Assembly (NCBI GenBank): GCA_930367205.1
Contig: OV884011.1
Span: 144,395,937-144,459,936, forward strand
Origin: Acanthosoma haemorrhoidale
Taxonomy: Eukaryota; Arthropoda; Insecta; Hemiptera; Acanthosomatidae
Direction: 5' to 3'
DNA length: 64,000 nt
Made by a program: the position numbers and the translations under genes. Under the pieces are notes generated by a model. The model ran no database searches. It saw nothing but the letters and a program-made list of their open reading frames with translations, and was not told where the DNA came from. The first letter of the stretch is position 1. The number at the start of each line of letters is the position of its first letter. Below are positions 33,283 through 46,152 of this stretch, piece by piece.

Positions 33283-33908
33283 AGGTTTTTTTTTTTTTTT
33301 ACTTAGCTCTCGACTGGAAATATAGGATGTAGGAAAAATAAAGGAAATTATTTGGGATGATGGGTGCCTTTCACTAAGGGGAGTCCCATTTTAAGGTAGT
33401 ATGAGAAGGATATGGGGTGTGGGATGCCTAAAAGCGGCGGGTGGATTCGGGAAGGTAGTGAGAGTCTACTGAGGGTGCGATTTTATCAAAGCGAATAAAT
33501 CTTTCGCCTTTTACTAAAGGATGTAGGTTTATAATTGACGCTTTATTAATGTGCGTGTGTGAATTAAATGTACGCGAATCAAACTGTAAACAAGATAAAA
33601 ACGACAATTAACAAATCACATAACCCAAAATAAATCAAATAAGTACAAATCGGGAATCATTTGGTGATCACGGCAAAGCTAATATGGACTGTATAAACAA
33701 AACAAATTACTTTTACATTTTATGAGTGGATACAGCATACACATATGTGTAACAAGAAAAGAAAGTCGGTTTTGGATATTTATAAATGATTAGTGTTTTT
33801 TTTTTACTTTCTGCATGATGGAAAGCCTTAACCAATAGAAGTATATACAGTGTATATATATATAACTTCACTTCCGGCTAACGATCGCGCTAAAAAGGGG
33901 TTGGTAGG
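33283..33908. other. no gene seen
   Basis: 33,500-33,700 shares short blocks with 14,640-14,860, best seen in CAAAGCTAATATGGACTGTA (33671). A T-run follows at 33798-33806. Nothing coding was found. Confidence 0.4.
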
Positions 33909-34058
33909 TGTAAGAAGAAAGCAGACTAGAACGTAACTAACTCTTTATTTCTATTCCTCTCCTATATATACATTATGAGTATAGAACTATTTATTTAAAT
34001 AATCACAGCGATTTTCTTATCACCTGATGGTAACACTTCATATCACATAACCCTTACA
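33909..34058 (-). repeat. Probable solo LTR
   Basis: The 150-base unit has inverted ends TGTAAG...CTTACA. On the minus strand it starts TGTAAGGGTTATGTG and contains TATATA (about 33970) followed by AATAAAGAG (about 33958), the promoter and poly(A) arrangement of an LTR. No primer-binding site or coding remnant adjoins it. The flanking bases do not show a clear 4-5-base duplication, so the solo-LTR call is likely but not proven. Confidence 0.5.
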
Positions 34059-34221
34059 CGGAAATGGGATTTGGCAAACAGTATGAAAACCTAGAGGTAG
34101 CTGCTCTAGAAGTAGTTTTTGAAAAGCTACCTATTCTGGACCAGTGTCGACTTCCTGTTCTTCTTTTCATTAATTTGATTAGTATATAAGTATATGTTAT
34201 TTTCAGTAGGTATCATATTCC

Positions 34222-34246
34222 TTATTATTATTATTATTATTATTAT
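34222..34246 (+). repeat. (TTA)n microsatellite
   Basis: Eight consecutive TTA units. Confidence 0.9.
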
Positions 34247-34804
34247 GGATATTAATGATGTGATTATTCTTGTTTCTTAATTATATTTTGATCTACCAGT
34301 TTTGCAATTCATTCAGGACCAGTTGAGTTCCCACTTGATTCGAAAACATGTTTACGATGTTTACGTTTATGTAAGGGATCAGATCGATAGTATAAAGTAT
34401 GCTAAAATACACGTCCATAAAGCGCTCGGCTAATCGGAGAAAGCAATTCAAGCAGTTACCGCTGCCCCTCTAGAATTTTCATCACCTCATATTTTGGCGT
34501 CGACTCGAACCCATCCTCTTCCTTCCATCCATTTACTCTCCAACTGGATTTTTTTCTGGTCTGAGAGTGCGGAAAAAATGACATATTTACGATGCGTGGT
34601 CAGCAAACAGTTCACGATCATTAGTGATATTCACGATCTGCCAGGTGAAGTAAATTAATTTATTGTTTTTTATTTATTATTTTAATTTATTATCATAACA
34701 CTTAGGTTATTCTTAGGGGAGAGAAGAACCTGTTTCAACTACACTGGCAAAAAAAAAAAGGCAAAATATTACAAATATTTGCTTCCCGGCAGCGAGTGAC
34801 AGGT

Positions 34805-35283
34805 CACAAGATGACAAGGTTTATTGTACTACTCACGCTGCCGAATCGAATTTCAACTGCTACTGAGACTGCTCAACTTCTTCAAACTCGGTTCGAACCC
34901 GTCGGAATTTGCAAGGGGACGCCTTGTGTGGACTGTAAATGAATGGAGCAACGTGCTGCTTTCAGATGAGTAACGTTTCTCTCTATTTCATGGACCATGG
35001 ACCATGGTCACCAGATGGACAGATATGAGTTTACCGGTGGCATGGTGAGTGTAATGACACTGGGAGAGTTTGGTGTGGAATTTCTTCGACGGCAAACACA
35101 GAGGTTAACGAGGTTCTCTGGTCAACCATGTGATAAAGTCTGTCAAAAAGACAAGTATGCCGATAGGGGCCAGCCTCGCACAGCCTTTCCCCACCGATTA
35201 AAGCCTTTCGAGTACCAATTAAAAAGGGGATTAGTGGAGGGGATTTGCGGCAAACTCAAGTTAGACAGACCCTACCATACATG
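34805..35283 (+). pseudogene. Tc1-like transposase relic
   Basis: In shifting frames the plus strand reads R-F-I-V-L-L-T-L-P-N-R-I-S-T-A-T-E (about 34820, like the second helix-turn-helix of Tc1 transposases). It then reads V-N-E-W-S-N-V-L-L-S-D-E, a stop, and R-F-S-L (about 34935-34985), the 'W..v.fsDEs.F' block holding the first catalytic Asp. Finally D-R-G-Q-P-R-T-A (about 35161) resembles 'qDnapPHtA', holding the second Asp. Stops and frameshifts are numerous and no terminal repeats were found. A 95-codon frame at 34997-35284 is part of this decayed region. Confidence 0.55.
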
Positions 35284-38200
35284 ACTTGGATTAACGTGAA
35301 ATCGTTAATGTTTGGGCATTATTTTCTGTCATGAAAGTCGTAGGTTCTGTTAGGACGTACATCCTGTATATTGATAAATTTGCATAATTTAAATTTAATT
35401 TGAAAGAGATAATAGGTGGCACATGGATAGGGAACTCTAACTTCTAACTCCAATAACTTAATACAGATTACAAATAAACATTTGCGTATTTTGAAAATTA
35501 GAGAAAGATCTGAATTTTAGAGCTAAAATGAAAGGACAATGAAAGTTCGTATTGCATAACAAAATATTCCATTTGATTCAGAAATACGATCTTAATGAAT
35601 ATGCATTTAGTTCTAGCTACAGATGAGAAATCCAAGCCAACTTTTCACTCCAATAGGGGGGGATCCATGTCAAAGTTAAATTTCAAATTTTACGCAAATT
35701 AAAAATATAGTTAGGCGACCGATTCCTCCTTGTTAAAATTATTCAAATGAAAATTCCTTTATATTGTTTTACATTTCATATTAATTTCTGTTTTATGATG
35801 CTTGTGAAAAAACTTAACAATCAAAATTTCAGTGAAGACAAAATATCATTTATTAAAAAATATTGTTTAAATTGATATCTGAATAATTCAAGCAAGAATC
35901 AGTAATTACTTGGAAAAGTGGAATCACTTGGAAAATAAATGGGACTAATACAGTACACCTAACTTTCGTGATGAAAATTTATATATAACTGTAAATTAAT
36001 TGTTAATTACTCATGTACTCAACAATATTTCAGATATTTGTGAAACCACACCGTTGCCCTCCAGTTTTGGGCAGCAAGGCTCGGTTTCTTCACAAATAGT
36101 TATTATTTTCCACATGGTGAAACCCCTTTTGAAGGCTGGTATAGTAATTATAAATTAAGGGTGGTTCGAGCTCAAAACAATATTCTTGTGTATTTGATTG
36201 AGGCCGTCCCCATGGCCAAGTTGTTAGCTTGCTAAGATTTCTAGCTAGGGAGACCCGGGTTCCCCCTAGGATTTTTCGTTTCGGGAAGAGGCCTGGTTGG
36301 GGTTGACTAGTGAGGTATTTTTTGTGAGGATAAATAAGTAGTTACTTGATTAAAAAAAAATTATCGAATCTGATTAACAAACTCGAATTTAAGGTTGAAA
36401 GGTCACGCCAGGTGCTAACCACACTAACAACTCACCACCACTTATCTACTTCAACTTCCGCGACAACCTTTAATCAGGCCCTACGTCATCATAAGGTGTT
36501 ACGCTGTGGATTTATTTATACTTTTTTAAATTTTAACTCGTAAAACTAATTAACTTCTAAATGCTCTACAATTTAGGCATGTGTTGCTAGATTTGTTGTT
36601 CAATTTATCTGAACATAGTTGCGTTTTCTGAAATAAACGGAATCAGCAGAACAGCCCTTATTATTGTAATCATTGCTGATTTCTTTATTAAAGTGAACGA
36701 GAAGACAAGATTTCCCTTTCAGGTTTTTCTCAGAAATGAAGAAACTTTTGACACTAACAACGATAAAAATCCACCCCTTCAGTTATATATACGTATTAAC
36801 AGTTAAAAAGTGGCCAAGTTCGGAACTAAATCACTGAGGGAAGTGGAGGGGGAATTTGGAGGAATGGTAAGTCTTGTAGAACTTTTAGCTGGGTCCGGGT
36901 GGAATGATTTCCAGCCTATGAATAGATGAAATTCATTTATTCATTAAGAGCAAGAGATATGGAATGAGTTCAACATTCTCTAGGCTATGTGAGGATTAAA
37001 GGCTTGTGACGAAGATCAACACCGAAATATTTAAAGCCAAAATAATTTTACTAGGAAGCAAATATTTAATTTTTCTAAACGCGGCACTTTTTTTTTTTCG
37101 ATGTCTAAAATCTGCTGCTATTCCCTCTTATAATAGTATAACTCTGGCATATCGCCGTCCTAATAACCAGTATAAAACGTTTTTATGTATGTTTAAAATC
37201 GATCTGATATTTTTACAACCGTTAACGTAAAGCAGAGGAATGCGTTGTACTTGTTTCAAAATGAAGCTTTTTCTCTTAAGATATTTGAATGGAAAAAAAT
37301 AGTTTGACATCGAAGATATGTTTTTCGTAGTAAATATTTTTCAAAAGTTGTAAAAAAAGACATTTTTCTATGTAATTTGATAGATATTAACAAACAAGTC
37401 TATTTTTCATGTACCATAATGGGTTATTGAAACGATTTGTTGCTGCCGATTGCAGAACTTTGACGCGAATTTGGAACAGGGACATCTAAATTCATAAATT
37501 TTGATGTTTTCACAGATCGGGGAAGTGTAGGCAGTCGCCTTCCACCTTCTCTTAGAAATCCGTAAATAAATTATATTTTGTAAGGATTCCAAACCAGCCA
37601 TTCCCGCTTTGTTTTTACATATTATTTCACTAAGTCATAAATAATTTAAAAACCTATAATAATGTGAAAAATCTTAATTTTCTACTTTCATAACAAATAG
37701 CACCATCACCTCCAAAACCACTAAAGCATTGTTGATCTTAAACTGTTTTGTGTTTAGTTATTTATGCTTTTATGTGGTCCTTTCTATTTAGGGCTAAAAG
37801 GGAGACTATCCACTCAAGAGACACCTACTTATATTTATGTTATTCCTACCTAACAATTAAATTCTGAATAATTTGACCATTTATTAAACAATGTTTGGAA
37901 TGAAAAATTACTAAATCACATTCTTAATACTTACTTAATTCTGTAATTTAAATAGCGTTCAATTTCACCTGGCAGACACATGTTGTTGCTTTAAAAGTTT
38001 CGAGCCTGTTATATTTTCAGTCCAAAGGCACGATGTTTCTGGATTCATGAGCCTTAGGTATGAGGCACATAAGCCTAAAAGAAATCCCTCCTTTCAGAAA
38101 TTTAATTCCTCCCCTGCAAAGAAAAACGGGTAGTCAGTGAAAAATTACGCACCCCAGGCATAGGAGGTAAAATATGGACACTCCTGGAGATGAAACCCAA

Positions 38201-38998
38201 TAATGTTCTCTAATATTAATAAATACTGCGATTCAATCTTAAATGTAGTCCAACTTTTGTATAAGCTTAAATTAAATATATATACTTTTAATTTAATACA
38301 TTAATCTAGCGACTTTGCTAAAATATATAAGATTACTTAAGGGACTCTAACGAAATATCATGTATGTTTTACAGCGTATAAATATAATTTGAATGCTATT
38401 AGACGGCACTATCGGCCTAGCCAAAAAGAAGATCCTGCTCATAAACAACTAGGCCGGTCATACCACAGTCCCTCTTCATTAGCTATCTCCACAACCAGAT
38501 ATGCGCATTTAAATCGCACCGACGCAGAGTTATCACCAGGCCCTTATCCGTCTCTTTAGCTTTCAGTGCGACGGAATTTGTTTAGATTTATTGCCTCTAT
38601 TTCACTTATCTCGAGTAGTCACTAGCGTAGTCCATGATACATATGTATATGCATACACGCGCATGTTATCTACATAATTTGTGAGGAGCAAGTACGCTCT
38701 CCATTGGACCAGGTAGGGTAGCTAATACACTTCCAGAAGAATAATTATATCACGCTCTAAATTGATTAGAATATACCGAAACATGAGTGGAAACGTGAAT
38801 TATTCTCTAAAAAAGAAATAGCAGTCTTCCAGGAAATACTTACATATAAAATATACCACTACTACTTTAAATTCCCAGGCTCAGTTTCAGGCTACCATGA
38901 TCATTTCGGAAGAAGGGTGGCCAAGGTTCATTCGGCCTCCCAAGGGATAATAAGTAGATACCGTAATACAGTACCCACCTGACTAACAATACAGCCAA
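35284..38998. other. no gene seen; one weak tRNA-like segment
   Basis: About 3.7 kb of AT-rich DNA. At 36211-36270, TGGCCAAGTTGTTAGC and CCCGGGTTCCCCCTAGG are placed like a degenerate A-box and T-arm, so an old SINE is possible. Frames at 36346-36543, 37006-37230 and 37407-37601 show no recognisable motifs. Confidence 0.35.
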
Positions 38999-39226
38999 AT
39001 GAACCAACATTTCCAGAATGGGATCATGCGAAAAGTGGTCCGACATACCTCTCTCGAAAGATTAAAGAACGCTGACCTGCACCCATTGCTTGGTGTGCCG
39101 TCGGTGGGTGAGTTCATCCGCCGGAGACACATCAAGTTTTTTGACTCGTTCCAGCACCTAACCAACCCAGTGTTTAACACTATACCCCTCCCACATCGAT
39201 GGCAACAGACTGTTGGGGGGAAATGA
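38999..39226 (+). pseudogene. Jockey-like RT C-terminal fragment
   Basis: The 75-codon frame has R-N/K-x-A-D-L-H-x-L-L-G-V-P-S-V-G-E-F-I-R-R-R and K-F-F-D. This is the C-terminal region of Jockey-type reverse transcriptases, equivalent to the part of copy 1 around 5,550-5,650 but from a different family. It is truncated on both sides. A second RT fragment of the same class follows 45 bases later in the same orientation. Confidence 0.65.
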
Positions 39227-39271
39227 GGTTAAGAATTAGTATGTAAGTTAGTTTTAAGTATGATCTAACAG

Positions 39272-39965
39272 GTGAACCCCATCACCTTTATTAGAGTCAG
39301 TTCCCTCCCCACCAGGAACGAAATCAACACGTCACACAGGCAAGTGGCTGCATTCATTCGGCGTACCAACGGGAACAAGGCACCACGGGACGATGGGATT
39401 CAAAGCATCTTGCTAAAGCAGCTACCCGGGAAAGGAATATCTTATATCACCAACGTAATTAATTCCTGCTTCAGACTTCATTACTTTCATCAGACATGGA
39501 AGCACGCTGTGGTCTGCGGAAAGCGGCTATGAGCCATCTCACTACCACCCTATCAGTCTGCTGACTCAGCTCTCGAAGTTGTTCGAAAGAATCATCCACC
39601 TACATCCTCCAAACACTGGCAGAACTTTCTCGGTTCGTATAAGCACCACGTCTACCACCAGAAGAAAATACACTGCCAGTGTCCCCCAAGGGTCAGTGCT
39701 AGGCCCTCTGCTGTTTAACAGATACACCACCCACATCGTAGGAGCCTCGTACCCCAACTGTGAGGTATCGGCTTACGCGGGTGACATCGGTATATACAGC
39801 ACCAGCCTCCATCCCACCAGAGCACTGAAATTTGCAGAGGACGCCAGCCAGCTCATCGCTGAGAAGCTCAACGCCGTCAATATCAAGGTAAACCCGGCTA
39901 AGGTGCAAGGGATTGTTTTCAGCTACAAAACAGGCCCTAGTTTGGTACATTTAGTGACTCCACGC
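39272..39965 (+). pseudogene. Jockey-like RT core fragment, internally deleted
   Basis: The frame 39272-39532 has N-K-A-P-R-D-D-G-I-Q, the N-terminal RT motif (normally Asn-Lys-Ala-Pro-Gly-Pro-Asp-Gly). After a frameshift near 39530, H-P-I-S-L-L and L-S-K-L-F-E-R-I-I follow. The next part, from 39579, jumps straight to V-P-Q-G-S-V-L-G-P-L-L-F-N and then S-A-Y-A-G-D. About 100 codons are therefore missing, and the catalytic Tyr-Ala-Asp-Asp has become Tyr-Ala-Gly-Asp. From about 39960 the frame (to 40154) no longer resembles RT. Dead copy. Confidence 0.85.
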
Positions 39966-42275
39966 CTTCCCTCTTCCAAAAAAATAATTGTTGGTTCCAT
40001 ACACCTAAAATATGAACTTGGCTATGAATATGACTTGATAACTGTGAGAGATAAAATCATACAGATTTTTTCAAACTATATTAATGTTGTGCGTATACCG
40101 TATCAACATTGCGTTGAAGTATGGACGACACTTCATTGTGGTGGTCCATGTTAATATTTTCTACGAAAAAATACTGAACTCTGTTTGCTCAAAGATCGGC
40201 CTTTGCCATCTCATCAACGGGATGATAGGCAACGAAGTGAAACTTGGAAATTCACGAGTTTCTCATTTCCTCTTTGGAATCAGACCATTCGTCATCTAGA
40301 AAGGCCCTCTGTTGCATTGATTTGGGACGGGTAAATGTGCAACTCTACACACGACATGTACGACAGTAACGGGAAGAGAATAGGTACGTGGATCTTCGTG
40401 CCACGTGGATTGCAACGCAACGATAAGTATATATGTGAATCGTAACATGTATCCCCGTGAACGTACGTTATTATATAAAACCAGTTTTATGAATAATATT
40501 CTACTTTGAGTAAGATGATAGAGCTCTCGAATAGGAATAGGATGTTCGCTTCTTGAGATGACGTTTTTGGGTTCTGGACTGTGACTTTTTTTTTTTTTAT
40601 GTCTGATTCTTAGCACACTAGGTCAACAGTTTTAATTAGACTGATTTGATTTTCAATTATAACTTCACTGCCACTTACCCTACTACTGGCACCAAGCCAC
40701 CAAGAAGGTTTTGACTATAGTTAGTTTTGAATTTTTGCAGCAGTTGTTTATAAGCTAACTACCTGACACGCATATGTAACATTTAATCAATATGATTATG
40801 ATAATGATTTTTTATATGGCATATTTGATGCTGAATATTGCTCTGTTGCTGTATAGTCTAATAATCATGGAAATCAAAATGTACCAGTAACAATTACCCC
40901 GGAGGGGGTGACAGCTGAACTAAGTAACTAGACGGGGGTGATCAATTGAATAAGGTCCTAAACGTACGCGATGGGCCAAAAACAGTTGAGATCCGTTGGG
41001 TGCACTTCTCGATCCTCGGGTCAGTAGTATCCCAATATATTTTTATACGCCCTTTTTTTTTACTTGAATTATGGACTAAATTGTATTTTTTTAATCTATA
41101 AATAACTAAATAAAGCACAAAAGTAGGAAATAAAAAAACAATATCAAGAAATTCTCTCAGAACCCGCCTTGTACTTCTTAACAACTTTTCAGTAACTGAA
41201 TAATGCCTTTCCAACCAATAAAAAATATTGTGAATGACCATAAAATTCTTATATTAAAAAAGACCTATTAAAGCCGGCTTGGAACAGACATTAAACTTGC
41301 GAATCTTATTGTTGGCAAAACTGTATTTTTAAGGATGTTACGTACCAAATAATAGGGAAATCGAGCCCCATTCTGTCGCTACCAAAATACAAGCATCCAT
41401 CAAGGAATCCGTATGTAGTCCCTTTTGTGTTACCGTATTTAACTTGGCCTGGCCCAAAATGGGTAAAACTGAAATTTTAAACAGTTTTTAATTTCAGTAG
41501 TAAAATGATGAACGGGCCCGACTTCTTTCAAGTTTTTCTCCATACTTCCATTATTGCGCTTCAAGTAAAAACTGGTCACCAAATCACCATATTTCAAGCT
41601 GTTTTTGATCATTTCTACGACCACTATTGAGGTACATATGAATTTGTGTTACTTACAGACAAATAGATGATAAACAAAGGAGAGATTTATGTTCCGAGAA
41701 ACCCTTCTTCAGGCCCGACATTATTCTAGAAAAATAGTTTTTCTAATCTTCGGGACATCGTGTGAACGACTTTTTCCCTTTTAAATTTATCATTCTCAAT
41801 TCATATTTTTCTCAATAGTCTTTTCTGAACAAGTTTATTCTCAATATTATTATTCTTAGTCGATTTCGCACAAATAGTTACAAAAAGCTGCTAACAACGC
41901 GTGTTATTAGGGTATCATTTTAAATAATACTTACTTAATGCTAAAACTTTACTTGGTGAAATTGGTAGGTAGTAAAAGGTTACGCCCATACACATGTTCA
42001 GTGTGAAATTTGCATAAGATAGCCACCACTATCAAGCAACGCCGTTTCCTTTACATGTATTTTATGCTTCAGTCCATTATTTTGTCGTTAACACTATCTC
42101 CGTGTGATTTTATATCCCCAGAATAAGAGTGATGGATGCTAGTATTCGAATTAATCGGCATTATAAAATGGTAACGATATAATGGTGCACAATTTCCCTA
42201 CTATTTGGTTCGTAAAATCTTTTTTTAATAATTATTACCAACTATAGTAATAGTATATCTTTTTGCCTATTCCCG
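39966..42275. other. no gene seen
   Basis: Frames at 40084-40299 (71 codons), 40296-40616 (minus, 106) and 40942-41241 (minus, 99) have no recognisable motifs and sit in AT-rich, homopolymer-containing DNA. Confidence 0.4.
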
Positions 42276-42690
42276 ATGTTTCGTTTTCACTTTTTAATTA
42301 ATTTTATACTCAATTAATAATATTATGAATTTAATGAATTGGCCTTCGTCTCTTTTGTGTTTGTGACAGCAGTATTCAAAGGACAACTATTGAACGACTC
42401 ATATTCAATATCAAATGATAAGAGTACGAAGTAATAATTGAGAGTTTGTTTAAATAATTACTGTACGTTAATAAATTTTTAATTGGTTTCAGGCTATTTT
42501 TATTACGAAGTAAATTAAATGTACTGTTTATAAAAAATCTATTAAACAATAGAAAAATTAATATTTATTTTACTCAACAAATTTTGTTTTCTTGCGACAT
42601 TTATTTAATAATTTGATGGTCTAATATAACAAAAAATTTCTATTAAAACGTTTTGCATAAGTTGTTCGAGTTTGATACGACTTAACATTT
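42276..42690 (+). repeat. Long inverted repeat, left arm
   Basis: This ~415-base arm is matched in reverse orientation by 45222-45625. Blocks shared with the other arm include CACTTTTTAATTAATT, AATTTAATGAATTGGCCTTC, GAGAGTTTGTTTAAA, TTGCGACATTTATTTAAT and TCGTTCGAGTTTGATA-like sequence. The similarity is interrupted by small indels. No coding sequence lies in the arms. Confidence 0.8.
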
Positions 42691-45221
42691 GTTACGACAT
42701 AATTTTGTTATATTAATTCTGAATTTTTTTTATTTTTTTAATACATAAACGAAATTAAGGTAGGTACCTGAAAAGTTTCATATCCCCGAGCTTGTCACTG
42801 GAGTTTCTTAAGTAATTAAATGCTCGTGAAAACACAACCGATTGTTTTACCTAAATTATGTAGAAAAAATACTAGTTTTATTGGTTATACCAACTCGGTC
42901 ACTGAAATCGAAAAAAGTAAATATGAATAGCTAAAATAACCCCCCCCCCACAAAAAAAAATATGTTGAAATCTCTGGCCATTTCTATTTTGGCTCTTAAA
43001 ATGATTTTTGGGGTTACTTTTAAAACCTTTTTGTCTGTCTCTTTGACCACGTCAGGAAATCAGAACTTTAAACGTTAAATAGCTTCTAAGTTGTAGCTTT
43101 AAAAAAGTTTAATTACCTGATTGTACTTTTTCACTGTGAATTTTAGATTTTAACTATATATTGACCAAAACATGTACAGGGTAAATCGAAATGAAGTATA
43201 ATACCCCTTTAAGATTTTATATCAATTGAATCACTTTTACTGCCGCTATCGTCGAACGATTACTCTGAATTGTTTGAAAATAGAGCCTCCCTCTTCTTAA
43301 TCAGTGACTGATTCGATTCTCGCCAAGGATAACCAAATATATTATATATTATGTAAAAATTTCTTATTTCTAAAACTCTTTTTAAAGCGGAAACTTTTAA
43401 AAATTTAAAAGGTAAAAGTTTACAATCCTTTGAAATTTTCGTTATATAATTTCCACCAAACTTTCACCTCACCCTACAAGAGGAGGGACATTTTCGATTA
43501 TCAACAGTGTGCCTGCCACGTGAACCCCTAAATTTACACCCATATTGGGACATGAGCCCGTGAAATCCCATTTCCTGACCTGGCCAAACGAAATTCAGTT
43601 TCCACATCATTTAGGTCTCATGACTGCCCTTTCAGCAACCTCCCCTCCCCACTCAACCTCCCCGTGGTAAAATCTTTCGTGGGAGGTTTAATTTAGTTAA
43701 GTGGTTAAATGCCCCAAGAGAATGAGATTTAATCTAAGCTTCAAGCTAGGTCCCCTATTTACTTATTTCTGGATTTTGCTGTCTCGGAAAATTTGATCCC
43801 AATGAAAACTGAATTATCCAGGATACTGCTTGGTTTTGTCTAGTATTGACTAGTGGACTGAGTTCTCGATTGCAGATTCTTTGGGAGGAGCAGCGTATCA
43901 GCGAGATATATAAAATTTGGAAAATTAAATACTTTTAAAAAAATGCACATCTTTCTTCTGGCTTCTTGATGATTGCGCACATTTTATTTATTCCAGCGGA
44001 CATCTTCAGGTGTGTCATTCAAATGATGTCATCTATAACGCAGGAAGAAGTTTAAGGAAAGAAACGGATACCCAGGAGAAAAAGCAAAGAGAGAACTTTA
44101 AAAAGTTTGTGGTAGTTCGTTTTCTCACCATTTCCACATAAGTGGTATAGATCCACCCATTTGTCAATATATCAATGTTTGCCGATCATTAAAGCTTAAG
44201 CATTCAAGTAACCCCGGGTTCATCATGTTATTCCATCAGACCTAAAAGACACATTTTAAGATCACCCACCGAGACAATCTTCAGTTTCCTGAAAGCTTAC
44301 TCAATTTTTCAATAGAATCTATAAGAATTTCAGTCAATGGTCCTTAAGAGTGTAGAAAACATTAAATAAATAATAAAATGTATTATTAGTGATAAATATT
44401 TGCTGTAGAAAACTTCTGGGTTCTGAGTTTCATAAACTCATCAGCTGTGGTTAGTAAGAAGTGACTTAATCCGACTTCGCTATATATCACTTATTGTTAT
44501 TTAGTTAATTTATTTAGACCGATTTTTTTTTTTTTTTTTTTTTTTTTTAATACAAATTCCAAGTCGTATTTTATCGACAAGAAAAAGGATTGTCCAAGTT
44601 GCCTGGAAGTTACTACATACATGGCCCTTGTGTGATGGCAGTGTCGTTTGAAAAATTGACAACTGGCGAAACAGCATAGGAAGTATGCGTTCTTGGCTCC
44701 AGGGTTCTCAAGATCCGACCTGAAGTACTCAAAAACATTCGTCCTTGTTAGATTTTTCTTAGGGACCCACAAGCTCACATTTACGAGAATAAAGTTTCGA
44801 TAATTATATATAAACAAACTGTTTCAAATGCGAGGACGATTGCCTCATACTGGTGAACAGCCAGAATTAGATCCACAAGGCTGCTATGAGATCTTTTTTG
44901 AATTTCCATCTCGATAACATGTTAATAGATTTAGCAGAAAAAATAGCCGAGAGCTATTATTTTGGCATAGAAATAAATGCTCCAAATTTACTGTGATTTC
45001 TGAATTCCCTTTTAAACGTCAAGAAATCATATTACAATTGTGTATCAAGCTGAAACGCGTGTCCACACCCGCACAGCTACCACCCGCCAACAGTCTAAAA
45101 ATGGCTTCTAACCATGAAAGTAAACTCAGCGATGTTATTTTCCCCGTTGCTTGAAGAGGAAGGAGGACGTAAACTTCCATCTTTATCTTCACAATATCAG
45201 CAGCGAACCTGGTTAGGAGTT
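42691..45221. other. spacer between inverted arms; SINE-like segment, no gene
   Basis: About 2.5 kb. A segment at 43270-43326 combines GTTTGAAAATAGAGCCTC (shared with 22,683) with GATTCGATTCTC, a near B-box, so a tRNA-derived SINE remnant is plausible. A degenerate tRNA-like stretch may also lie at 43700-43760. A C-run occurs at about 42941-42951 and a T-run at about 44524-44549. The 106-codon minus frame at 44497-44817 starts in the T-run and has no motif. No transposase was found between the arms. Confidence 0.4.
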
Positions 45222-45625
45222 GTGTTAAGCTATATCAAACTCGAACGACTTTTGAAAAACGTTTTAAAAGAAAATTCTTATTTTTTTGGTCCATCAAATC
45301 ATTAAATAAATGTCGCAAAAAACATTTTTTTTTTTTAGTAAAACAAGTATTCATTTTGTTTTTAAACAGTATATTTACTTTAGCTCCTCATAAAAATAGC
45401 TTGAACCCAGCTAAAGATTTTTTTCCTTAACTGTAATTCTTTAAACAAACTCTCAATTATTACATACATAACCTCATCATTTGATATTGAGTACAAGTTC
45501 TCGCTCCATAGTTATCCTTTGAATACTGCTCTCTCACATACAAAAGAGACGAAGGCCAATTCATTAAATTCGGAGGATTTTTAATTGTGTATACAATTAA
45601 TTAAAAAGTGAAAGCGAAACATTTC
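45222..45625 (-). repeat. Long inverted repeat, right arm
   Basis: Reverse-complement partner of 42276-42690. The two arms face each other across about 2.5 kb, which fits either two independent copies of one dispersed element inserted in opposite directions or the ends of a composite or foldback element. Confidence 0.8.
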
Positions 45626-46152
45626 AACGAAAATTATGTTCTAAGATGTGTGCGTGTGTGCTGGTTGTGGGTTAAACCTACCATACCAAACCGGGTGTTC
45701 GCAAGGCTTAGCATCAAATTACAAAGTTATATGATATACGTATTTGTTCGTAAACACGTCATTTTATACTCAATAAAATGTTTGGTATTCAGATACATGT
45801 ACACATTGTATCCTTAGCAACTGAGTCTAGAGAATCATTTTTTGTAGAAAAAGTTTTAAATCTTGTTATCTGCTTCTTCCTTTTAAATAATTTCTGTTTT
45901 AATTTACAGCCACAAATTTTTAATGTCAGATTATGACGTAAGAAACGGAAAGCCTAGATATTTTTTTATTTGGTAAACAAAGCGCTATCAATAAATAATA
46001 TCAAAATATAATTACATATGCTAGAGCTGAGTCACACTACCTAGTATGCGGTAAGAAGTGGTCGATTTTTCACATATGTTCTTAGCACCATTTTCATGAC
46101 CATGTTAAGTTTTCCTAATCAAAATTAAGTGCAAAAGTTAAAAAAATAAACC

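Noticed and set aside
44497..44817. 106-codon minus frame ending in poly-Lys
   Set aside because: The Lys run is just the T-homopolymer read on the minus strand.
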